From Zelonia costaricensis (Eukaryota; Euglenozoa; Kinetoplastea; Trypanosomatida; Trypanosomatidae): a DNA stretch of 64,000 nucleotides. Shown piece by piece: positions 56,172-64,000 of this stretch. The stretch's first letter is position 1; each line of letters begins with the position of its first letter. A program made the position numbers and the translations under genes. The notes below the pieces were generated by a model. It saw only the letters and a list, made by a program, of their open reading frames with translations. It had not been told where the DNA came from and searched no databases. The stretch covers positions 34,331 through 98,330 of the forward strand of contig JASAOO010003532.1 in the NCBI GenBank assembly GCA_030849075.1, in the 5' to 3' direction.

Positions 56172-58955
56172 AGATGGCTGGGTGTGTTGATCTGTGTGTG
56201 GGGGGGGGAGCGGGGACGGTTGAGGTCGCTTATCAAAAGGAAAGAGAGTGTGCGATGGAGATGGCTGTGTCAGAAACTGCAGACGGGTGCGTGTGTGTGT
56301 GTGTGTGTGTGTGGAGTCGCTCGCGGCAGCGCGTTTAAGTGGCAAGGAAGGGAGGGGGGGGTGACGTGTTAGAACCGGGAGAAGCTAAAGAAGGTGGAGG
56401 AGGGGGGAAGCACAAGAAAGAGCAGCAGTCTTCTCGCTGTAGTGCGTACACACAGCTTCCGATTTGAGGTTGCAGCTGCCGTGCGGGTGTCTTCGCCGGC
56501 CACGCGCACTCACGTGTCTGCGCGAACGCATCACTCCACCTGACACCACCCAAGCTTCGTCACTCGCGTGTCAGTTCGGCACCTCTTCGGACGTCCTCTG
56601 CGAGTTCATCAAGCGAGTCGACGCGTCGCCTTTGCACCTCTTCGTCTTCTCACGTGTACGTGTGTGTGTCTGTGTGTGTGTGTGTGTGTGTGTGCATCAA
56701 GCTGCTATCTTGAGTTGACGTCACATCAAAAGTGTCACGCGGGCCACGCAGGCTCACACGGAGGGTGGGGAATGGCGCGCGCGCACACACAAGCACGCAC
56801 ACGAGCATGTACTAACACCAGAGAGCGATACGGAGCGAGAGAGAGAGAAGAGAGAGAAGAGCGAGCGAAGGCGGTCCTCACCACCACGGGAACGCACGCA
56901 CGTGGCAGCCGCAGCATCAGCAGCCACGCGTGCAGGACCTCGAGTGGTACGGAAGAAGGAGGGAAGGTTCATCACGCAAACGAGCAAGCCGTGCATGCAT
57001 CAGCAAGACGGAACTTCCCTCGCCTTCTTCGATCCTCCCCCCCCCCCCCCGGCCCTTGTCCCCCTCGTACATCAGACGGACATTAAAGAGAAGAGTAGAA
57101 CACGTGGCGCTCGTGATGAGCGCTTTGCACTCGCGAAGGTGAGTCCCCAGTGAGGATGGTTCGTGTCCGTGTTTCCCTGGTGAGGCTAAACGGGAGAGCG
57201 GCGGAACTGCGAGAGTGATCACGTCCTCCCTGTTTTGTTTACGAACCGCTTTCACTCATTCCTTCTTTCCTTTTGTATTTTCACAGAGGACACAAACACG
57301 TGGGCCCGATGTTCAGGCGTGCGTGTTCGCCGACAAGAGCGTGACAGAGAACCAAACAGAGCGTAAACACCGCCGAGTCGAATTGGGGGGAGAGGGAAGG
57401 GGGGACGGCAACAAGCGCGCGAGGCAACGCGGCGGGTTGGACAGCGAACGGAGGGAGGGAGGGGGGTTGAAGAGCGGGGGACCACAGTGGCACACCTGGC
57501 TCAAGGGTACACACGGTCCAACCATTCACACACACACACACACACAAGTCCAACGCAGAGAGCACAAGCGGTGAGACACAAGTAAAAACCTCAGTCGACG
57601 AGCACAGGTGACTACAGCTCGACGACAGAAGAAAAAAAAAAAGGGAAGATGCGGAACGACAACACAGCGCCCGCATCCAGAGTCGTGCAGGTGTCGAGGC
57701 GAAGAGCTGGACGCGCGTGCTCTGGAGAGGGAGCGGAGCGCGGACAGAAGAGGGCTATACCGGAGAGCAAGCACGAGAACGAAGAGGGAGGAGGAGGTGG
57801 AGCCAATCAACATGACTGGACAACAGAGCGAAGCAAGAGAGAAGAGGGAGGGAAGAAGAAGGAGGGCAGACACACCGACAGACACACGCATACGCGCACA
57901 CACACGCAGAGACAGACACACACAGGCTCCCCGCGTGCGACATTAGAGAAGGTGCCACACTCACCTAAAAACAAGGCACAGGGCGAAACCAAAGACGGAC
58001 AGAGTGGGAGAGAGAGGGAGAGACGCGAATGAGGAACAGAAAAGACAGCTTTGTGTGAGGTGGACGCAGGAGGTGCGACGGTGGCACTGCTCGTGACGGT
58101 CCAGCGTAGGCACGGGGAGGCTGTGAAGAGAGAGGAGAGCATCACCGCCTCGCCGCGAAACGCGCGCCAACACGCGCACGAGGCTTTGAAGCGGGATGTG
58201 AAAAAAAAAAAAGGGGGGAGCGCGGCGGGAGAATATGGAGCCGGGGGGAGGGGGGGCGGCGGAGAAGAGGCGCAAAGCACATCCGCGCCCACGCGTCGCG
58301 TCGCGTCGCTTGCTCGTTACGCAGGCGAGAGCCGGGGTGGGGGACGAAGCGAGCCACGCAGGCGCGCCTTTCTCGACGTCCCTTCGTCTTCTCCTGATCT
58401 CGACGGCTGTGTGCGGGGTGGACGAACGTCGTAGAGGAGATAGAACCGACCCCACACTCCACACCTTGAATCCCGCACGCCCAGCACACACACGCGTTTG
58501 TCGACAGCCAAACACGCGTGCACTTAGAGACCGGAAAAGGTCTGCATCGTCGGCTGACACACACACGTACACACAAATAGACTCATGAATAGCCTTCCTC
58601 ACATAAAAAAGAGCTTAGTGAGACCTGTCGGTCTGAACACGTCGACACAGCCACGTACACTCACGGACATGAGCACACAGACACACACACACACGGGCAC
58701 ACACCAGCGCTCCGTTTTTTTCAATCCTCGGAGGGTGAAGGAGTGGGTGTAGGTGTGTGCATGTGTGTTTGTGTTTGTGTTTGTGTGTTAATGCGTGAGT
58801 GGGGTTGACAGGCATCAACTCGGACGAGGCGAATATCTTTTGATTGAAAAACGAAGAGCCGTGAGACGACACCAAAACCTGAAAAACAAAAACCAAAACG
58901 AATGAGTCCTGTGCGTGTGCGCATGCAGCCCAGCCTGCACACACCAGCGGAGCCT

Positions 58956-58982
58956 CACACACACACACACACACACACACAC
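58956..58982. repeat. (CA)n run abutting a stop codon
   Basis: The CA run ends at the TAG stop of copy B, so in the transcript the stop codon is followed directly by (UG)n. Confidence 0.95.
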
Positions 58983-60463
58983 TACAGGTGCGCGGTAGGG
59001 TACAGGCGCTGCTGCGCTGGATAGAAGGTGCCGGGGTTCATCAGGTTGTCCTTGTCCAGCGCCGCCTTGATCGCCTCCTGCACGTCGATGTGCGCTTGCC
59101 CGTGCTCACCCGTGACGAGGTGCACCTTCCCCACACCGATGCCGTGCTCGCCAGAAACGGTGCCCCCCAGCTCGATCGCACGCTTGATCATCTTCGTCTC
59201 CAGCACCCGCAGCTCCGTCATCTCCTCCTTGCCAGAGAAGGGGATGTTAAGGTGGAAGTTGCCGTCGCTGATGTGCGCGCAAATAAGGCACTTCTTCTTC
59301 GCCGCGGCGAACTCCGCCTCGGTGTACTCGATGATCTCCGTCAGCTTCGAGATCGGAACGCAGACGTCGGTGCCGAAGACCTTCTCCGTCTTGCCGCGGC
59401 AGAACATCGTCGCGAAGTAGCACGAGCGGCGCGCCGCCCAGACATCGTCCATCTCCTTCCCAGGCCGCAGGTACCGCATGACTGTCGCCTTGCCGACCTC
59501 CTTGAAGATCTTCTCCACGTACCGGTAGTCGCGCTTGATGTCGCTCAGCCACCAGTCGTTGCCCGTGAACTCCAGCAGAATCGTGGCGGTGGTTGGCAGG
59601 GACATTTTGCAGTAGTTGTTCGTCGACTCGATGTTGTGCCCGTTCATCATCTCACACCGCAGCAGCGTCTGCGGCGCGCCGCGCTGCCGCAGCGCCACCA
59701 CCGCACGCACCGCGTCGCCCGTGGTCGCAAACGCCGCATACCCGCCTGCAGAGTACTTCGTCGGCGGGAAGAGGCGGAAGCACACCTCGCACACGATCCC
59801 CAGTGTGCCCTCGCTGCCAATGTACAGCTGCGTCAGCTCCAGTCCAGCAGACGACTTGCGCACTGCCTGCCGCGTCTGCACCACCTCCCCCCCAGGCGTC
59901 ACCACCTTCAGCGAGATCACGTTCTCGCGCGTCGTGCCGTAGCGCAGCGTCGACATGCCGCTGCCAGACGTGGACACCATGCCGCCGACGCAGGGATTCG
60001 AGGCCGGGTCTGGGCCAAACAGGAAGCCGCGCTTCGTGGCCTCCTTGTTCAGCGTCAGCTTCTTCACGCCCGCGCCCACCCACACACACGCGTTCTCGAC
60101 ATCAAAGTCCATGCGGGTCAGTCCCGCCACGTCGATGACGATGCCACCCGCGTACGGGATGACGCCGCCCTCGACCCCCGTCCCCGCACCGCGCGGCGTC
60201 ATCGGCACCTTGTGCGCCGCGCACACCTTCACCACCGCCGCGACCTCCTCAATCGAGGTCGGCAGCACCGCGGCGGCGGGCAGGACGTGCATGTGGTGCG
60301 ACTGGTCCTTGCTGTACCAGCCAAGCTTTGCCTTGCGGAGCTCGAGTTGCTTGTCAGGGTTCTTGAGCACCTTGCGCAGCTCCGCGATGCAGGCCGCGTA
60401 CTTGTGCTGGCGCTCCTCGAAGCTGCCCACATCGTACGTGCCCACATTCATGGGAAACGACAT
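58982..60463 (-). CDS. FAD-linked D-lactate dehydrogenase-like oxidoreductase, copy B
   Basis: 493 residues, closely similar to copy A across the FAD domain (PRGAGTGVEGG, FGPDPASNPCVGGMVSTSGS) and the C-terminal domain (HISDGNFHLNIPF, TVSGEHGIGVGK), and with the same final residues YPAQQRLYPTAHL, including the possible glycosomal signal AHL. The N-terminal ~60 residues differ from copy A (MSFPMNVGTYDVGSFEERQ here), as do short surface segments in the C-terminal half. It lies 2.9 kb upstream of copy A in the transcription unit, a typical tandem duplication. All family motifs are intact, so both copies should be active; the differences could reflect substrate preference. An upstream in-frame extension of 171 codons contains Cys-Val and His-Thr repeats and was rejected. 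Confidence 0.92.
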   Translation of the reverse strand: MSFPMNVGTYDVGSFEERQHKYAACIAELRKVLKNPDKQLELRKAKLGWYSKDQSHHMHVLPAAAVLPTSIEEVAAVVKVCAAHKVPMTPRGAGTGVEGGVIPYAGGIVIDVAGLTRMDFDVENACVWVGAGVKKLTLNKEATKRGFLFGPDPASNPCVGGMVSTSGSGMSTLRYGTTRENVISLKVVTPGGEVVQTRQAVRKSSAGLELTQLYIGSEGTLGIVCEVCFRLFPPTKYSAGGYAAFATTGDAVRAVVALRQRGAPQTLLRCEMMNGHNIESTNNYCKMSLPTTATILLEFTGNDWWLSDIKRDYRYVEKIFKEVGKATVMRYLRPGKEMDDVWAARRSCYFATMFCRGKTEKVFGTDVCVPISKLTEIIEYTEAEFAAAKKKCLICAHISDGNFHLNIPFSGKEEMTELRVLETKMIKRAIELGGTVSGEHGIGVGKVHLVTGEHGQAHIDVQEAIKAALDKDNLMNPGTFYPAQQRLYPTAHL

Positions 60464-60473
60464 TCTTGCAAGC

Positions 60474-60505
60474 CTGGCGGGGTCGAACAGAGAGAGAAAA
60501 GCAGG
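60474..60505 (-). promoter_or_regulatory. Predicted trans-splice acceptor for D-lactate dehydrogenase-like copy B
   Basis: Minus-strand CTGCTTTTCTCTCTCTG tract, then CGCCAG with AG at 60475-60474, giving a 10-nt 5' UTR. The tract is one of the best in the window. Confidence 0.55.
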
Positions 60506-60516
60506 GATGGCCTCGC

Positions 60517-60540
60517 GCGTGTGTGTGTGTGTGTGTGTGT
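60517..60540. repeat. (GT)n microsatellite
   Basis: A GT run 54-77 nt upstream of the copy B ATG; (CA)n in transcript sense. Confidence 0.9.
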
Positions 60541-60851
60541 CTCTGTGGGTAAGCTTCGAGCTTGAGTCGCGTGCTGATCGATGAGGCGCCGCACATGGAG
60601 CGAGAGTGGGTGATGGAGCGGGTGAAGGAAGTGAAGATACGACGAGCGCAGCACAGCGCAACGAGGTGCCCGTACGGGTACTCGTCCTGGAAGCATGGCG
60701 GAGCTTCGAGGAGATAGGGGGGGGGGCCTTCGCAAGATAACGGTGGCCGAGTAGAGTCGTGTGCGTCCCGTGTGTTCCTGCAGGCCAAGAGTTGCTCCAG
60801 GGCCCAGGCGAGGCGGCGCAGTTGCAGTCGCAATGGCGCTTTCTCACCCAT

Positions 60852-60899
<48 letters not shown>

Positions 60900-60905
60900 A
60901 CACAG
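60852..60905. repeat. (CA)n microsatellite
   Basis: About 26 CA units with one GA interruption near the right end, between copy B and the carrier gene; (TG)n in transcript sense. Confidence 0.95.
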
Positions 60906-61865
60906 GCGCACACAAAGGGCATCAACACGCCCATGGCTCTCAGCGACGATGGAGTGCGTGCACTTGGCCCCAGCATCGGGCCCGCGACACCGCTTTGCCC
61001 AAGACATTCGCTTTTCGTTAAGTACCCCTTCTCCCCACGTGTGACTTTCTATCTCGCTCTCGCTCGGCCTTCTTGATTCGCTTCTCCGTGGTGGTATTGA
61101 TGCGTGCATTGCTTGATAAGGTGGCAAACAGAAGGCGGTCAGCGCTGCGGTTGGCGAATCGCGCGTGTGGCGTGCTGTGGGGGGAGGGGAAGGGAGGAGC
61201 GGCACACGCGGACCGCCGCGCCGCGAGGGCTTCTCGCATTTAATAAGTGGTGGAGTTCAACGTTAGAGGTGTCCGTGAAGCAAGAGAGAGAGAGAGGTCC
61301 GGTGCGGTGGCTTCTTTTCTTTTCCCGCCCTCGCCATGGCGCTCCGAGACACACACAAACACACGTACGCAGCGTCCTGTTCAGCCGATCCCAATTAAAG
61401 GCCTTTACCGGGTGTGTGTACCTGTGGGTGTGCCTGTGGGTGTGCACTGCGTGTCTCGCAGCAGCCTATTTACCAGCAGCCATGCAACACCACGCGGGGG
61501 CAAAGGAAGGTCAGCGCACAGGCCATAAGATGGGAAAGAAGAGCCCGAAACGAAGAAGTCGAGCGCCGCACTTGCGTGTCGGGTGAAGAGGAGGTTGGGG
61601 GGGGGGAGATCGCTAAGTAGCTAAAACGCGATCTGGTCAACACAAAGGAAAAGACCGACACACAAGACACGGCACACTCCGCAGGGAAGACAGACGCGCG
61701 AGCGACACGGCGCGGGCGCCACGGTGGAAGCCTATCCTCCCCCCCCCCCCGTGCTCGCACGTTGGTGGAGCTGAGTTTCGGGTGCGTGCTCTACGTGCGG
61801 CAGCCGTGTTACACGAACTCTCCAGCTCGCACGGTCATCATCCCCCCCCCTCCCCCACTCGCTCG

Positions 61866-62942
61866 TCACGAGCTGCCACCGCCGCCACGCAGCACCTTCG
61901 TGAAGTACTGCGTCATGGTGTAGGAGAAGACGAGGCGTGGGGCAGACGTGAGAATTTTCGGGGTGATGCCCTTGTAGAAGGCCGAGAAGCCCTCGCGCCG
62001 CACCGTGCTGACGAGCACCTGCCACCCCGACATCCGCTCTGTCAGCCGCTGACTCTGAATGCGCGTCTTGATGACGTCCATCGGCGATGTGAAGAAGACA
62101 CCGACACAGCCGCCGACGGTGGAGGCGACGATGTTCTGGGCGAAGGTGGCGTCGCGGTAGTTCTCCAGCTGGAACACGTACTCCTTCGTGAAGGCGGTGC
62201 CGCCGAAGAGCAGGAAGGAGCCGGCGGCATTGCGCAGCGCGGTGGTCGCGGCGCCGGCGTACAGCTTGCCCAGCCCCTCCGTGCGGATGACCGAGAGCAT
62301 GTTGCGGCTGTGCACCGCCGCCTTGTTTGTTTGGTTCAGGACCTTCATCCGGTCGAAGGGCAGCAAAACAATCTCGCAGACCCCAACGAGGCAGCCCGCC
62401 GTCGCCTCCAGCGTCAGCGCGCCGCGGCCGCCGCGGATGTACTCGCCCGTGCGGGCGTCCTTGCGGAAGAACAGGTTGCTGTGGTGCACGTGCAGGTAGT
62501 CGCGCATGTACGGCTGGCCGGCGAACTTCATGATGCGCTGCAGCACCTTGTAGGCCACCGCGTACGTGCTGCCAGGGTACATGTGCTTGAGCCGCTCCGT
62601 TGCGGGGATGTGCTTCAGGGCTCCTGTCGTGGCGTCCGTGTATTGCTCCTTCAGCTTCCCGAAGACGACGTGATCGAGGTTGTGCAGGGTGGCTCGCGGG
62701 GAGGTCATGTCCACGACGCGGTGGTGGTACGACATGAGCCGCTTCGCCACCGTGTCGAAGGGGTGGAAGATGAGAATCTCGCACGAGCCCGCGAGCGTCG
62801 CGCCGCCGCCGGGACCGAGAAAGAGGTTGTAGAAGAAGCCTTTGTCGTTCTGCGGCCGCGTCTCCAGCCCGCCGCGCGCGCTCTTGCCGGCCGCCGGCGC
62901 GGACGGTGCCGACTCGGCGGAGGGGGAGGGCGCGCCGGACAT
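61866..62942 (-). CDS. GGC1: Mitochondrial carrier, GGC1-like GTP/GDP exchanger
   Basis: 358 residues with three mitochondrial-carrier repeats. The signature sequences are HPFDTVAKRLMS, LLPFDRMKVL and TSPMDVIKTR; repeats 2 and 3 keep PxDxxK, repeat 1 has Ala at the Lys position with Lys one residue later. The same shifted signature, plus YKVLQR, CEIVLLPFD, AAGSFLLFGGTAFTKEYV and the final FYKGITPKILTSAPRLVFSY, parallels yeast Ggc1p, the mitochondrial GTP/GDP carrier, as I recall its sequence. Such a carrier imports GTP into the matrix for translation, RNA and iron-related functions. The ~45-residue N-terminus is Ala/Ser/Pro-rich and longer than in yeast (about 300 residues in total). The MSGAPSP start directly follows a long pyrimidine tract and AG. 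Confidence 0.88.
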   Translation of the reverse strand: MSGAPSPSAESAPSAPAAGKSARGGLETRPQNDKGFFYNLFLGPGGGATLAGSCEILIFHPFDTVAKRLMSYHHRVVDMTSPRATLHNLDHVVFGKLKEQYTDATTGALKHIPATERLKHMYPGSTYAVAYKVLQRIMKFAGQPYMRDYLHVHHSNLFFRKDARTGEYIRGGRGALTLEATAGCLVGVCEIVLLPFDRMKVLNQTNKAAVHSRNMLSVIRTEGLGKLYAGAATTALRNAAGSFLLFGGTAFTKEYVFQLENYRDATFAQNIVASTVGGCVGVFFTSPMDVIKTRIQSQRLTERMSGWQVLVSTVRREGFSAFYKGITPKILTSAPRLVFSYTMTQYFTKVLRGGGGSS

Positions 62943-62947
62943 GGCGG

Positions 62948-62993
62948 CTGTCGTGGGGAAGGAGTGGGGGAAGCACGCGTGAGAACGAGAGAG
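62948..62993 (-). promoter_or_regulatory. Predicted trans-splice acceptor for the GGC1-like gene
   Basis: On the minus strand a ~40-nt pyrimidine-rich tract (CTCTCTCGTTCTC, then CTTCCCCCACTCCTTCCCC) ends in GACAG with AG at 62949-62948, 5 nt before the ATG. Confidence 0.55.
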
Positions 62994-63920
62994 TGAGTGA
63001 CGAGGGGCGGGGGGAAGCAGTTGGATGCGAGGTTGACTGGCGGGGACGAGACACGCGCCGCTCTCACCTTTTACGGGTGTGTGGGGGTGGTGCAGCAGTG
63101 CAGGAAGCAGCCTCGGAGCAGATGATGTGCTGACCCACGATGAGGGAGAAGGCACGATGTGCAAACACGAGCCCAAGAGCGGGGCCGCGCAAGTTGAACG
63201 TGGCGGAGCGGAAGAGGAATGGAGGGAGGAGGGGGGGCAACGAAGGAGGCGGAGGGTGGAGGGAGGGAGCTGAGTGGGGTGGGCCCCAACGCATTAGCTT
63301 TGCGATCTGCACACGCTCTCGATCACCGCGCAAGGTGCAGATCGCCACCTTCACGATTGCGCGACACCGCTGCTGCATGTTTCCCGCCACCGGACCAAGT
63401 GGACGACTTGAGATTCACCAATTTAAGAGTTCGCTTCTGCCGCGGCAGCGTCCTGTGTGTGCGTGTGACCGTGTCCGGGGAGCTTGAGCGACATGGACAC
63501 ACGCCCGCATCTCTCAAGGACACACACACCGGTTGTACACATCCTTGCGTGTCACTCACTCGAGCACGCCTTTTAATTCTTCTTCTTTCGCTGACTTACG
63601 CACTGGCCGTTGTCCTCCTCCCCGAGGCATGCGTATCCGCATCTGCACACCATCCGCACAGACTGCGAGAGAGCGAGAGGCACACAGACAGGCAGATGAA
63701 GGGGTGTACGCCGCGCATGCCGCCGCTGTGGCCCACGCATGACACACGCAGACCAAAGGTCGGGGAGGGGTTTAAAGAAAAGAAAGCAAACGGTGAGAGT
63801 GAGTAGCGAGAGGAACGGCGACGAATTTGGGTGGATGGCACGTGAAGGGCTACGGCATTCGATGTGTGTCGAGGGATCCCCACGATCCTGCCGATGCCGA
63901 TCGTGTGGTCTTGATGGAAG

Positions 63921-63985
63921 TGGGAGGGGGGCAGGAGGGGGGAGGGGGGGCAGGAGGGGTGTGGAGGAGGAGGGGGGTGTGGAGG
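63921..63985. repeat. G-rich minisatellite
   Basis: GGAGGGGGGCAGGAGG and GTGTGGAGGAGGAGG units repeat in tandem at the right edge, giving many G-runs on the plus strand with G-quadruplex potential. Confidence 0.8.
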
Positions 63986-64000
63986 AGACGCCGTCGGGCA

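Larger units (their letters stand above)
56115..58981. other. Intergenic region between the D-lactate dehydrogenase-like paralogues, 2.9 kb
   Basis: Contains GT runs at 56141-56167, 56288-56312 and 56660-56695, a poly-C run (57039-57050), poly-A runs (57631-57642, 58201-58212), (CA)n at 57529-57546 and the run at 58956-58982. No gene seen. Confidence 0.7.
60464..61865. other. Intergenic region
   Basis: Contains the GT and CA runs listed, GA repeats near 61283-61293, GTGTGCCTGTGG-type imperfect repeats at 61411-61447 and a poly-C run (61740-61750). No gene seen. Confidence 0.7.
62943..64000. other. Intergenic region at the right edge
   Basis: After the splice tract this 1-kb stretch has G-rich runs but no credible coding frame; it should include the 3' UTR of the next upstream gene, which lies outside the window. 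Confidence 0.65.

Noticed and set aside
54372..60565. Long plus-strand frames of ~520 codons
   Set aside because: They are antisense to the two D-lactate dehydrogenase-like genes and are similar to each other only because the genes are paralogues.
1..64000. CRISPR array, insertion sequence, rRNA, tRNA, retroelement or strand-switch region
   Set aside because: No spaced direct repeats, transposase, reverse transcriptase, rRNA/tRNA-like sequence or change of coding strand was seen.

Overview
The window looks like a stretch of a trypanosomatid nuclear chromosome, most likely from the Leishmaniinae (Leishmania or a close relative such as Leptomonas or Crithidia). The reasons are that all 19 confident genes are intronless and on the minus strand, the DNA is GC-rich with G/C-ending codons, long intergenic regions are full of (GT)n/(CA)n and poly-G/poly-C runs, and several start codons have a pyrimidine tract plus AG just upstream, as expected for spliced-leader trans-splicing. 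It reads as part of one polycistronic transcription unit transcribed from right (64 kb) to left (1). No strand switch, tRNA, rRNA, transposon or CRISPR array was seen.

Layout in transcription order: a GGC1-like mitochondrial GTP/GDP carrier (62.9 kb); two tandem FAD-dependent D-lactate dehydrogenase-like paralogues, both ending in the possible glycosomal signal AHL (60.5 and 56.1 kb); a 4-kb gene-poor interval with one small possible ORF (50.5 kb); a ubiquitin-like-fold/coiled-coil protein (50.3 kb); UNC119 (47.3 kb); a TBC1D22/Gyp1-type Rab GAP (43.6 kb); the pre-rRNA methyltransferase Spb1 (39.1 kb); the spliceosomal protein SmB (35.0 kb); an IFT43-like intraflagellar transport protein (33.5 kb); an adenylate kinase 7-like flagellar protein (30.4 kb); a CRK9-like CDK with large insertions (24.1 kb); a small charged protein of unknown function (19.3 kb); two tandem tetraspanning amastin-like proteins (17.7 and 14.2 kb); a 1400-residue multispanning membrane protein (10.9 kb); a protein with four CX9C motifs resembling NDUFA8 (5.8 kb); Golgi TVP23 (4.1 kb); and the N-terminal 469 codons of a probable mitochondrial protein running off the left edge.

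The genes do not form a functional operon; co-transcription in trypanosomatids does not imply shared function. Several nevertheless belong to flagellum biology (AK7-like, IFT43-like, UNC119) or RNA processing (SmB, Spb1, CRK9-like). I found no convincing undescribed multi-gene system. The points most worth following are the patchwork identity between the amastin-like paralogues, the AK7-like protein with a degenerate P-loop, the quadruple-CX9C protein, the proposed IFT43, and the orientation bias of the dinucleotide repeats relative to the genes.
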